Positions 23,009 to 34,376 of a stretch of DNA of 64,000 nt are shown piece after piece. The notes under the pieces are model-generated. The model was not told the DNA's origin. It made no database searches and saw only the letters and a list, made by a program, of their open reading frames with translations. Every line of letters begins with the position of its first letter. Position 1 is the stretch's first letter. Source of the stretch: Scedosporium boydii (Eukaryota > Ascomycota > Sordariomycetes > Microascales > Microascaceae); contig NJFT01000184.1 in the NCBI GenBank assembly GCA_002221725.1, positions 1-64,000 of the forward strand, read 5' to 3'. The translations under genes were made by a program, and so were the position numbers.

Positions 23009-25603
23009 TTAAAGATACGTCAGGGCGTTATCCCACATCCACGTCTGGTCCGCCGCTGGCAGGCCGAGATTCCAGTCTGCCAAGCCTACACTTTCATACG
23101 ACATCGAATCATTCCTCTCGATAGTCTGATCTTCCGGCAGCTCGCCGCCCAGCGCCATCTGTGATATAAATGATGGTTGTGCCGGCCCTCCTTGCCCTAG
23201 ATCTTGCGGCGCCGATCCTACGAGCTCCGCGATGTTCAGCACACCGTTTCGTACCGTCCCATAGGCACCTTGAGAGGCCTCGTTGGGCATCGTGGGAAGC
23301 GCGTCCGCTGTTGGTTCTCCAAATGGCGAAATCACCATGTCGTTCTTGCGGCCAAAGCCAATGTCTCCCCTCGCATTGATCAAATGCTGAGTTTCTTCAC
23401 CTGCTATGACATGCATCAAGTCTGTTAAAACCTCCCTTAGCTGAGACCATATCGGCGCCAAAAACCCGGTGTCTTTGGCCACTTTGATTAGCCTCGCAAC
23501 TCCGCGCTTACTTTCCTGCCCTTGATCGGAGAGCGGATCGGCAAGAGCGATGATGCTGAGTATGACACCCGCCGCGAGAGCATGGACCCCAGCGTGAGCG
23601 GCGGCTGGGCTGACGCGGAGCAGTTTAAGAAGCTCGGCATGCTCTCCGATGAGTGAAGTGCGCACAGCCGAGGACCAGCACTGGTTTCTCGCTTTCCGTG
23701 TCAATTCACGCATCAGCTCCGCCTCGGCTTGTCTATCTTGGTTTGATACCGGTAGAGGGAGGTCAATATGGAGAGGCTTATCTAAGGTTATTAACGGGCG
23801 GAATAATATAACATGGGCGTTATCGTAGGATATTTGTAGCGTTATGGCCTGTAGGGCAAGTTTCCGGAGAACTGGATCCGCGTCCGGGCTGTCATAGGAG
23901 CGGCCCAAATAAGTCTCAGGTCTTAGTTCATGTCCAATTTTCCGCTCCCAGTCGAGCAATTGCTTGTGGAATGCGGAGATCTGCTGGATCAGATCGCGGG
24001 GTTTTCGCCGGCGACCAAAGTAGAGGTCGCGCATAATGGAAGCTATAATTGTGTATAGTTTCGCTTTGTTCATGTTGTAGGAATTGGTACTTATTGTCGA
24101 GACAACTCCACCATCACTCACACCATCGACAGTGCCAGGGTTATCCTCAAAGCTCAGCGGTAATTCAACTTGGCATTCGTCGATGACTACTATAGGCGGG
24201 CGACCATACGAAATCGCCATAAAGCTGGGACCTGACAGTTAGCACTGGCTGTCTTTAGGTGGTTGGTGGCCGTGTGGCTGCTGAGTTGGTTTGGTGGGAC
24301 AAACATACCCAGAGGTGATGAAGAGAACCCACCACAATCGGCGACGAACCTCTCGTTCATGATCATCAACCGATTTCCAAGTGTGCTCCTGGTGCAAACC
24401 CATTCTCATCGCAGCTTTGATGGTGGCTTCTACAGTAACGGAAGCAGCGTGCGTCTGACTTACGATGAAGTACGCGCTGCCTAGAAGGTAGTTGTAAACC
24501 CTCGCCTCTACTGTAAACTCTTGCATGGACGGCAGAAACCAAGCCCCCGCGACTTGCAGGATTTTCGATTCCAATTGGGAGAAGTCGACACCCGGGCACT
24601 TCTCCTCCCTATCTTTTTGCGGCATGAACCGTGCACCAAAAAAGCAGACAACAAGCATAAGATAAAGGAAGCTCTTGTCATGTGGATCAGCCATGCCACT
24701 GACGACGATGGGGTGGGCTCGGGCCCTAAAGCTAGGCTCGTGAAATACCGTGAGGTACCAGTGCATGCAGTCGGAGTACGATTGGAACAACGCCCATGTT
24801 ATCGACGGTGATGGCAGCTCCATGCCAATGATTTGGTAAACGGGAACGGGAGGTCGCTTCTCTCGTGGTGTAGTCTCAGACGGATTGGCATCGGGGATGG
24901 CATCGTGAACCCGGTTCTTCTTACAGTGTGTATATCGATACTTGTGGAAGATCTGCAAGGCCTACTTGTTAGCATTTAGGGTACTTCTCGAGTCAAGAGG
25001 GATGAAGTCCCCCGTACTTTATCTACTAATCCGATGGCTGATGCTCTCTCATGGGGTTCTCCATCCGCCACTGAGCCGCTAGAGAAAGGTATATCTTCTC
25101 CTAGGAAGGAGACCTGACTTCGATACGGAAGCGGCCGGGGGTTGTCCTCCAAGTTAGGCGAGTGGGCAGACATGCTCAGTGAAGGATGACTTGGAGCAGC
25201 ATCCGGAAGAGCGGGCAAGGTCCCTCCACTCTTGGGACGCATACGGTTGGACCTCCTGTTTGAAAATGTCAATTATTGATTGTCAGATGCCAACAGTTCA
25301 GGCTCTATCAAGGCCTGCCTACCTAGTCCGCTCCGTCGCCTCGGTACAAGCCTCATTTGCTCGCACACATAGAGGACAAGGGCGCGTGTTATCACACTGG
25401 ATGCGGAAGGACCGAGGAATATGTTAGACATCATTGCGCACCCGAACGAAATAGGCTCGCTGCATATGACCAGTCGAATCCGGACTGGTTGGAGACCATG
25501 TGGAGTCAGTCTCGGACTCCGGGCTGGAGAGTTAGCCTACCTTCAACTTCTGCCGCCGGCACCTGGCACAAGCATGCCGAATACGCTTGCGTTCCGTATG
25601 CAT
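23009..25603 (-). CDS. Zn(II)2Cys6 fungal-specific transcription factor
   Basis: Modelled exons are 25603-25541, 25396-25323, 25255-25027, 24952-24309 and 24224-23009. Phases agree throughout and give 741 residues. The third donor (GTAGAT at 25026) is the least certain. Exons 1 and 2 join across a 144-bp intron to form a zinc cluster of spacing CX2CX6CX5CX2CX6C, starting CARCRRQKLKC. A proline- and serine-rich linker follows. The fungal_trans middle homology domain is marked by VFHEPSF, ARVYNYLLGSAYF and RRRLWWVLF, then GRPPIVVIDECQVELP. The C-terminus ends ADQTWMWDNALTYL, a possible activation segment. The product is a nuclear DNA-binding regulator of unknown targets. The AidB-like gene at 26544 diverges from it and is a candidate target by position only. 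Confidence 0.88.
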
Positions 25604-25754
25604 CGCCTTGAGCAGTTAACGGGGCTAGGGCATGGAGCCGATGTTTTGAGCGGAGGAAGCGAAATGATTTGGCGAACCCCACAAACGGACACCGGCTCCT
25701 TTAAGTGAGCCGATGTACTCCCTAATAGACTAAGGTTGGAGTTGCCACGGGCCG

Positions 25755-26051
25755 CTAAACCTCAAATGAACTGAACTGAGCTAAAATCCCCACACTCTGT
25801 TGCAACGTCTCCGCAGCTTTTTCACCCTTCCCAGTTTCCCAGTTAGTGCTAGTCCACACGAAATGATGCATCGGCTCCAGCACCGGCTCACTGTTCCCTA
25901 AAATCCTGGGATGACCAGCGGATTTTATGAGCTCAGCCTCTGCTCTTGCCCGATGAAGTACCACTTGAAAATGTTTAATTGCTCGAGTCTGTATATCCAA
26001 GACCAGGTCATAACACGTCTCCTCGTTCGAGCCATTCCACCGCTTAGGGTC
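25755..26051 (-). pseudogene. Coding-like fragment, unrecognised, probably a gene relic
   Basis: A minus-strand frame bounded by an upstream TGA (26054-26052) and a stop at 25757-25755 reads as a helical segment (CYDLVLDIQTRAIKHF and AEAELIKSAGHPRI). It has no ATG near its beginning and no convincing upstream exon. Its amino-acid make-up is protein-like rather than random. It may be the last exon of a lost gene lying in the shared promoter of the two flanking genes. I do not recognise the family. Confidence 0.3.
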
Positions 26052-26543
26052 TCAATTGGCATTATAAACTATTCCGGTCGTTTCTAATTCTGGTTTTCCT
26101 GCGTCCTCGTGCATCTCTCCCACCAGGAACTAAACTCCCACACGCCATGGCTTGGGGCTTTTCGTTTCCGGGTTAGCTCACGAAAAGCGACCCCGCCTCC
26201 CCGCTTCGATGAGCCCAGACGGAGCCGATAGGAGCCGGTCACATGACTCGGCTCGGCTTCCGGCTCCCTGAAGCAGACCCAGGCGTCTATCCATCGCCAT
26301 TTCGATTATGGGCAGTGGTTGAAAGGAGGAGAAGGTGTGCCTCGGTTTGTGCGATATGTCCGGATTCCATTCGCCTCGTGATACTCAGCCCGTTGACAAA
26401 ACTCGAGATATATCATGATTCCATCAGTCCATAACCTCACACATTCATCGAGACCTTCGTGTTGAAACCATCTACCAAGAGCAAGTACATTCATCTAGAT
26501 CAAAGCCAGGCGACGAAACAGAAAGAAAAGTACCTCCTACAAC

Positions 26544-28538
26544 ATGGCTTCTACCAAGGCACCTTCGTCTTCCACTGATGGCTTCTTCCAAGTCCTTCCC
26601 CGCATCGAACCCCAGTACACCTCCCCTGCCCTCAGCGCATCGGGACCCCAGTCTGTCCAAACCGCGTCCGACGACCCAGTCCTCACGCGAATCGTGCGCC
26701 TCTACCTCCCCGCCAAGGCTCAAGCAACCGTGGGTGCCGAGCTCCATCGGTTCTCCCGCCGCGTGCTGCAGCCCGCCGTCCTCGACCACGTCGTCGACGC
26801 GGAGACGAACCTCCCCTTCCTGCGCCCGTTGACTACTTTCGGAGAGGAGAATCGCGAAGACCCTCTTGTTACATCGGAAGGGTGGAGGGCGTTAAAAAAG
26901 ATTGCCGTCGAGGAGCGCGTTGTCCATGCCGCGTACGACAAGTCTGTCACTTCGCATAATCGCCGCATCGAGCAGTTCGCGCTTCATCATGTTTGGTCTC
27001 ACTCGGCGGCACTGACTATGTGCCCTCTGTCCATGACGGATGGCGCGGCGACTATGCTTTCTCGCCATCTCAATGACCCCGACGGTGACCAGCCTGGGAG
27101 GCAGGCAGTCATTAGAGAATCGTACCGAAGGCTAATCTCGAAGGATCCCTCCGAGTCGTGGACCAGCGGCCAGTGGATGACGGAGAGAACTGGTGGGAGT
27201 GACGTTCGTGGCACAGAGACCCTGGCGCGTAGGTTGAGTGCCCAAGAGATCGCCTTGGACGCTCAGAACGGCATTTCCCAGGATACCATCGGGCAGCCCC
27301 TTGGCCCCTGGCGCATCGATGGCTTCAAGTGGTTCAGTAGCGCCACGGATTCAGACATGACCGTTCTCCTTGCTCAGACTTCTAAGGGCCTGAGTGCATT
27401 CATGGTCCCAATTCGCCGTAGGGCCGGAAATGGCCGTGCGTACGCCAATGAAGGCGAGATCCCAACCGAGCTCAATGGGATCCGCATTCAGCGCCTCAAG
27501 AACAAGCTGGGTACCAGGGCTGTCCCTACGGCAGAGCTTGAAATCAAGGGAGGCCGCGGTTGGCTCCTGGGAGAGGAAGGTAAGGGTGTTAGTGAGATCG
27601 CCGCCCTGTTCAACATCACTCGAATCTACACTTCGGTCGGCAGCGCCACAAATTGGTCGAGGGGTCTTGCGATCTGCCGTGCTTACTCCAAGGCACGGAC
27701 AGCTCGTGGCAAGTTTCTCTGGCAGCACCCCCAGCACCTGTTCTGGATGGCTGGCGAGACGGTTAAGTACTGGGCGGCCACGCAATTCGCCTTCTTTGGC
27801 GTTGCCTTGCAGGGATGCGTCGAGCAGGGTTGGAGCGAGGCCGTTGACGGCACGGCTGCTTCACTGCTGATCCCTCGCGACCCGGCCGCACAGGCTGCAC
27901 TTTTGCGACTCCTGACCCCAGTGATGAAGAGCCAGGTCAGCCTTGCGGCTATCGAGGGCGTGCGAGCTTCCATGGAGTGTCTTGGAGGCGTTGGATACTG
28001 TGAAAATCATGAAGATCACGGCGTCTTGAACATCAGTAGGCTCTTCCGAGACACCGTCGTTCAAGTCATCTGGGAGGGAACGGTTAGTGTCATGGCCGAG
28101 GATATCGGCCGTGTTCTCAAGGACAAGAGAGTCGGCGGCGGAAATGTCATCCCGACCATCTACGCTCAGTGGGTGAACAGCGTCCTGAGCCAGGTGAGCT
28201 GGGAGCTCCGTGATGAATGCGCTGCCGTCCAGGAGCGTTTGCAAGCTCTCATCGACCTGGTCACCTCGATTGACCATGCCGAGCTCGAGTACCGGGGAAG
28301 GGATATCCTTCGTCACCTCGAGGTTGTTACCGCCGCTACCCTTCTTCTCTTCGACGCCATTATCGACGGTGATGAGATTGCCACGCACATCGCTAGGCGA
28401 TATGTTCGTTCCACGACACTTCCTAACAGTGATTACAACAAGAAGGAGAAGCCTGACTGGAAGACGGAGTTGGAGGTTGACCTCCGCATTTTCTTGGGAG
28501 ATGGCTTCCGCCCAGTTAACAGCAAGGGCAAATTGTAA
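26544..28538 (+). CDS. AidB-like acyl-CoA dehydrogenase family flavoprotein
   Basis: This is a single exon of 664 residues from the ATG at 26544, which follows an A-rich leader. The fold is that of an acyl-CoA dehydrogenase: the FAD-contacting block QWMTERTGGSDV (about residues 212-223), the middle beta domain with GFKWFSSATDSD, and the helical C-terminal domain with NITRIYTSVGSATNWSRGL and ECLGGVGYCENHED. Length and an N-terminal extension before the dehydrogenase domain match the AidB branch. In bacteria that branch is linked to DNA-alkylation response; the fungal members are poorly understood and probably act on unknown acyl or alkyl substrates. There is no signal peptide. It diverges from the Zn2Cys6 gene across 940 bp. 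Confidence 0.88.
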   Translation: MASTKAPSSSTDGFFQVLPRIEPQYTSPALSASGPQSVQTASDDPVLTRIVRLYLPAKAQATVGAELHRFSRRVLQPAVLDHVVDAETNLPFLRPLTTFGEENREDPLVTSEGWRALKKIAVEERVVHAAYDKSVTSHNRRIEQFALHHVWSHSAALTMCPLSMTDGAATMLSRHLNDPDGDQPGRQAVIRESYRRLISKDPSESWTSGQWMTERTGGSDVRGTETLARRLSAQEIALDAQNGISQDTIGQPLGPWRIDGFKWFSSATDSDMTVLLAQTSKGLSAFMVPIRRRAGNGRAYANEGEIPTELNGIRIQRLKNKLGTRAVPTAELEIKGGRGWLLGEEGKGVSEIAALFNITRIYTSVGSATNWSRGLAICRAYSKARTARGKFLWQHPQHLFWMAGETVKYWAATQFAFFGVALQGCVEQGWSEAVDGTAASLLIPRDPAAQAALLRLLTPVMKSQVSLAAIEGVRASMECLGGVGYCENHEDHGVLNISRLFRDTVVQVIWEGTVSVMAEDIGRVLKDKRVGGGNVIPTIYAQWVNSVLSQVSWELRDECAAVQERLQALIDLVTSIDHAELEYRGRDILRHLEVVTAATLLLFDAIIDGDEIATHIARRYVRSTTLPNSDYNKKEKPDWKTELEVDLRIFLGDGFRPVNSKGKL

Positions 28539-29941
28539 ACCCAAAGTGGATGGTTATATTCGTGTGGTATAGGGATGTCAAGTTTTATAGGTGTATTTTC
28601 TCCCTTCCAGTCTCATCCCAATGTACCAAATTGGACTCGACTTCGACGGAATTTGATGTAATTTTATTATATTCAGTCTGTTAGATCCTATTTCTCTCCC
28701 TTTCGCGAACTCTATTCAACTAATAACTGGTAAACCATTGGGGAGACTACGTTCATACTAGCCTGGAAACGGGTTTCTCAAAGCGTTAAAAAGAGGCAAT
28801 GTTATCAAAGAATGTTACCGAGATGCAAGCTCGCGGGTAGGAGAAATGCATAACTTATTCATAACTGTCGGAGATATAATATAAAACAGGCGTGGAGCTG
28901 GCCACATTACCTTTTGCAAGGATGATTTAAGAGTTAGCCTGGGGTGGCGAAGTTGATGGCGATTCGCCAAGATGTATGAATGTCACCTTGATCGAGATTT
29001 CCCTCCAAGGTTGGCGAAGCCAATTAAACTAGGGATTAAAGAGCCAGAATACCTTCAGCTTGCTTGTAGCACTATGCGAAATCGGGCTGAAATGAGAACA
29101 CTGCCAAGGTTGCTAATTCGGTTCGTCGTATGAATCCAACACTCCTGGAAGCGACTTGGAGGCAGTGTCAAAAGCGATATTTATAGAAATCAATATTTCT
29201 TTGGGGGGGATCGGGTAATAAGAACAGAGCGAGCGGCGGTGTCGTGGTGTTGAAAGAGAGAACCACTGGGCCAAAATAAACCAGTCCATCTTCTGCTAGT
29301 TCCACTTCTTTCCAATTTGACAGGTGGCTCGACCAAATAGCGCTGTCAAAAGTGGTGCTGTCAGTGCCTGTCACTTGGAGTTTGGTACTGGGGGCGGGGC
29401 TCGGCGGCTGCTCCCGCCCTTGTTTCATCCAACGAGTCTTCAAATGCTCTCTTCAACGGTTTGAACACCGCCTCATGCGAGTCCTGCAGGAATAGCGAAA
29501 CTCTTGGGCATTCACTCAAAGCGGTTAACACAACGCCCAATTTCGTCAAGACCCAAATCCCCCTGTAGGGCTCGAACAATCTACCTGCCCAATCATTGGC
29601 CGCAGCGCTGGCGGTGTATGGCCTAGCGTCTATCTCATGATGGCGACTGGATATCCCGACCCCTGCGCAAACCCCTGCACTCAGCCCCAAGAAGGCCTGG
29701 CCATGGTTGCAGTGGGAGGAGCTCGAGGACCAAATATTGATCCTCTTGCATGCTGACGGTACGCACGTAAGATATTTTGCCTTTTTGGGAGGTGTCGCAT
29801 GCGAACACGGCAGACCTGTGTATATAAAAATCACCTGGCTCTCTTTTCGAAACAAATGATCAAACTTGGACCGTTTTCCCCCCACAGCTCGCATTAGTAC
29901 TCGAAGTTGCCCGCCCACGACTTTTCTTGCCTCTTTTTTCG
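28539..29941. promoter_or_regulatory. Intergenic region and upstream region of the CorA-like gene
   Basis: About 1.4 kb hold no gene that I can support. A minus-strand frame at 29361-30017 overlaps the CorA-like start and lacks recognisable motifs. TATATAAAAA at 29821-29830 lies about 110 bp before the CorA-like ATG and is a good TATA candidate. Confidence 0.45.
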
Positions 29942-32208
29942 ATGTCATCCGAATCTTCAAGTCCCTCTCAGGACCTCTCGACTGAGGGCAAGGTTCAGTC
30001 GGACAGCTCTGGCTCACCCGACGGTAGAAAACAACACTCCAGAAACCTCAGCAATTTACCCTCGCGTCGCGCACGCCGCCTCGCGCAAGAGCACCATAGC
30101 GTCAACACCCGCCCGCATGTCACCATAAGCACGCGGCAGATTCTCATCAATTTTACACCACCCGAACCTGTCAGAGATACGGAAGCGAAGAAGAAAGCCC
30201 GCGCCGAAAGGAAGAAGGCTCGCGACCAAGTCCGCGCAGCTCTCCGACATGTTCAGCAGCCGTCCTTTGGGAGCCGACTACGTCTTCTCGGCAGGACGCC
30301 CACCCCGTCGGACTTGCCGATAAATCGCTTCAACGACAAGGCCGTGCTGGATGCCCGCGATGCCTGCCGCTTCTTCTTTCCGGCGAGAGCATCCCTGCCC
30401 GTTCATGTTGTGGACTTTTACGAGAAGAAGGCGACGCGGTATACACGTCCGTTATCAGAGATAGACAACATTGTGCAATCAAAGCCCGATGATGTGGCTG
30501 TTCGTTGGGTTCATCTTAACATTGGGGCCGGGCTTATACAATCTGTAAGACAAAAATTCTGATTCACGACCAGAAGGGCGGATGCTGTGAAACGGCTACT
30601 AAGAACCCGCGTAACTGGGGGCTGAAAAACTAACACCTTTCTCCCATAGACACTCGAGGACATTTTTAACTATAGCGGAAGTGCGAAGCATGGGAAGCCG
30701 TTCATGATAGCAGGCCACCCAGCCTGGCCGTATCTTGACAATTTGCAAGTCATGACGTTCTACAATCGCCACATGTATGAGGAACAAGTCGAGGCGTGGA
30801 AGTTCCTCTCCGAGGTCGAGTCGTTGAAGAACGGCCCCACAGAACATATGCTCAAGGGTTTCAGCGAGGTTGTTGCCGATGACTTAGAATGGCGCGGCCA
30901 AGTAGCTCAGCAAAATCTGGAGTTTTGGGAGCTCGTCAAGGCGGACTTTCCTTACACCATGCGTGATAGGGTCCTTGGAGATCTGGACCTGCGGAACCGT
31001 AAGCTGCCGAGCGACGTCTCCAAGCTTAGCCAGGCCGTTTCGGAACACCCTGCTTTCAAGGACTCCCTCGTGATGATCTCGCATTGGCGAGCGTTTCACC
31101 GAGAAGACGGTAAGTGACATGTCACCTACTAGTGAAGCCTTTTCTCAGTATGCTCATAATCGCACCCAATCGCAGGGTTTCTCCTCACCTTCTCTTCGCA
31201 GCCCGGGATAAACTACAACGGCAACGAATTTCCAGACTGGTTGGAGGACGCGGACGAGGTCATAGAAAATCCACTCGCCTCAGCTCTCGCGTATCTCTCA
31301 CACACCTTCCTGGATTCCGGGACGTCCCAGTGGCATAGAAAGACCGCCGAGTGGCTGGCTGTATTCCTCATGACAGAAGTCGCCACAACCCCGAATAGTA
31401 CGCGAGCTGGGAGTGGTTGCCCGGAGTTGCTCAACGCCTATCAAGACTTGGCCGTCCTCCTGGTAAGTCAAAAAAAATCCCGTGCCTAGAGGCGAAAGGA
31501 AATCTAAACTAAACGACGTCAAAAATATTAGAAAGACGAGCAAAAGAAGCCGTGGGAGCGTGGAGAAGCCGTCCAGCTGGTTCGGAAGTATCTTCGCAGT
31601 ATCGACGAACTCCGGGTTATACAGGCCGTGACAGTGCGCAAGATGGATCTAATGGAGAAGCTCGTGAAGGATTGCGAGAGAATGGAACAAGAGTACGAAG
31701 CCGCTGGAGAATATGCCAACTTAGATCCCGAAGCTGAGTCGATGGTTGATCGTGCGACTTGGGCCCTGGTCCAAGTTACGGCGGAGAAGACGAGCTTCGA
31801 CGCGATTCTAGATCATTACCAGACAGCCCTCAACGAGGTATATTCTTTTCCATCCCACTTATTTGTAGGAGCTCAAGCCAGACTGACAATATTTATTAGC
31901 TGTTTTTGTTGGGGACTGTGGAGCAAAACGAACTGGCAATTGTCGCAGACCACCAGAACAAGGCCGTCATGCTCTTCACCATCGTCACCATCATTTTCTT
32001 ACCTCTGTCTTTCTTCACTTCCTACTTCGGCATGAACGTAAAAGGTATCGCCGAGGCCGAACACGACGAGAGATACTTCTGGTTGACTTGCGGCATCGCC
32101 GGGTTCCTGATCGTGGCCGTATTGTTCCTTTATGCCTTTAGGGTTCAGGCAGCTCGCGCTGCGAAGAGATTAAGCAATTTTAGGAAGGTCCAGAGAAGCA
32201 AGATGTAA
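29942..32208 (+). CDS. CorA-like magnesium/divalent cation transporter family protein
   Basis: Modelled exons are 29942-30544, 30650-31109, 31176-31462, 31532-31837 and 31900-32208. The phases agree and give 654 residues. The N-terminus is basic and serine-rich. The middle resembles the cytoplasmic funnel of fungal CorA-like proteins, with a long helical segment at about residues 480-550 (RVIQAVTVRKMDLMEKLVKD). Two membrane helices follow near the C-terminus (VMLFTIVTIIFLPLSFFTSY and LTCGIAGFLIVAVLFLYAF). Between them is FGMN, the GMN signature of the CorA selectivity filter. The gene therefore probably encodes a pentameric ion channel or transporter of the plasma or organelle membrane. Large families of such proteins in filamentous fungi have mostly unknown ions. 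A short basic tail ends the protein. Confidence 0.88.
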
Positions 32209-32885
32209 ATATTATATCATATGGTCACTGGGAAACACATCTTGAAGAGTTGCTTTTGTCAATAAATATTACAGATGGTTCATAGGCGCACAAACGGATA
32301 TTAGTAGATCTGATATCGTAACCGTTACGTCCAACTCAGTTAATTTCCTCTGTGAACCTCACCCTTACCCGGCAAAACTTAATTCATCGTCCTCGAGCAA
32401 ACACCATATTGATGTATGGCTGGCAAGTTGAAGTACATCAAATATATATGCTCCAGCCAAACTTATCGCCATTGAAAGGTTGTCTGGTGTTGGCAGGAGG
32501 CGTCTCAAATTACTTCCTGACTGTCCCTTCCCCCAGTACGAGGTCCTTAGAACGATCCTCGGATCGTTGGTGGAAAGGAACGAGGCGGGAGCGATGGGGT
32601 ATTACTAGTAGAAATCTGATTGGGGAAGTTGTCACCTTTGAGTTAGGTCAAGTAAACTGGGTGGTACATATATAAATTACTTTTCATTGATTTTGATTTT
32701 ATCTACTATCAGTCTATCACACACGGGAGTGATAACGAGGAAAGGATATAATTATCTTTTGCTATTCCTGTGTTGAATGAAACTCAAAATTTCGGGTCGA
32801 GGACCCATTGCCCTCCATCATATCTATTCGGAGAGAGTTGAGCTTCTTATTTCCTGCCCCTGGGTAGTCACGGATCTGGCCGCAG
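32209..32885. other. Intergenic region, no gene seen
   Basis: This AT-rich gap lies between the convergent CorA-like and HNH-type genes. No coding frame or repeat was recognised. Confidence 0.5.
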
Positions 32886-34376
32886 TTATTCTTCGTCGGC
32901 GGTCTCACAGGGGCGTAGTAAAGGGATCATGGGAATTGGAGGCCCGTCCATTGACCAAGGAGGCTTCCTAATGAGTTCATCCGCGATTTCTCCAGCGCCA
33001 GACAGTGCCGCCATTTGGACAGCGAGCCATTGGGTTTTGATTAGAATTTCGGTTTTATCCAAGTCGCAGCGTTTGACCCTAAGCGTGATGATATGCCCCG
33101 TCTCAACTGGCCGACCGGAGAAGGCATACTTCGCCCTAGCCAGCTCCGGAAAGGTCGAGTTGGGTGGCGTCCATGCTTCTTTCAAAGCGTCGTAAACCAA
33201 GTTTACCATCTTCTCAGATTTGAGGTCGATTTCGGGAAAAGAACCGTGGTTGGTCCGCTTTAGCTTTCCAAGCCTTCGCTCCAGTGCACTGACGGCATCT
33301 CCTGGAAGCCAATGCCATTCGACTTTAAATGTGGCAATGTCATTGTCATTCGAAGTCAGGTTATCGGCTCCGATCCACTTCAGTCCAAAGTAGGCTTTTG
33401 ACCAGTAACGTTGGAGTTCGGGGCTAAGGGCGATCATATTCCAAGCCTTATCGGAAGATCCGAGCTCATCGGTATCCGGAGCTAGTAATTGCATTAGCCC
33501 AGAGAAAAGGCGAGGGCTTAGCAATAGCGACCTGCTAAGAACCTCTTCAGTATTCGTGAAGTTGTCCACGTTGTTATTGACGGGGAATGGCCAAATGTGG
33601 CAGGTTTCAGGGTGGCTGGATCCTATGATAACGCAGGCGGCTCGGTCTCTTTCTAGCTCCTAAGGTACATCTTAGCATTTATTGCTTCGAAGAAGAGGGG
33701 GAGCTAACCTCCAGTGACCTACAAGTTGTGATTCTTCTCATTTCGATTAGGTTGATATGCTTTTTCAGATTCACCCCGCCCCATTCCCTTGGCTGATGCT
33801 AGAGTCTCGGCGGCTTTATGTTTTCGCGATGTGGTTGGGTATGAGGTTGGCGTTGGGCGCTTCGATGAAGCAGTAGTGGAAGCTTGGATTTTGGAATCTC
33901 GCTGAAGAACTAAAGGGCAACTTATTAGTACGGTTAACATCAAGAGAAGAGGAGACACCCTCAAGTATATTATACCTACATATTGCCAAGAAAGCTTCAA
34001 TGGATGTTAGACGACGGTACTGCATGTACCCCTCAATTCTGGACGTCTGTCTGAGAAAGTCCAGGTCGCCAAACACGAACGAAGATAGCTGGACCAGGTT
34101 AAAGGCGTAGTCTTTAACATTGTACTCCTTTGTATGTTGGCTGCGGATTGACATTTGGGCTCTCCTAGCAAGATGCAGCCGCTCCTCCAAATCAGGCAAT
34201 AGGTTCAAGCCTTGACCGATTTCGGTCGGCTGGCTGAAAACAGGCTTTGCTTGATGGAACCGGATACCTTGCTCGAAGCGTGTAGTTTCATTGGCCGTAA
34301 AAAACCCGTCGACTTCTTGGTGAGACCGCCTGCGCTTGTAGCTGGGGAGTCGCAACCACGGGCAAAGGCAAACCAT
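32886..34376 (-). pseudogene. Fungal HNH-endonuclease-domain protein, probably interrupted by a TAG
   Basis: The model has exons 34376-33980, 33909-33719 and 33659-32886, with introns of 70 and 59 bp (GTAGGT...TTTAG and GTCACT...TTAG). The last exon reads DRAACVIIGSSHPETCHIWP followed by a helical block with SPELQRYWSKAYFGLKWI. This pattern is typical of the many uncharacterised fungal proteins with an HNH nuclease domain, which would bind metal through the Cys/His residues. All phases agree, but the last codon of exon 2 (33721-33719) is TAG, so translation would stop before the HNH part. A different donor, GTAGGT at 33722, removes the TAG but breaks the frame. The 5' exon is less certain than the 3' one. 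It is either a pseudogene or an unusual splice case. Confidence 0.55.

Noticed and set aside
29361..30017. Minus-strand 218-residue frame, considered as a polyketide synthase fragment
   Set aside because: No motif could be confirmed, it overlaps the start of the CorA-like gene, and there is no splice or start support.
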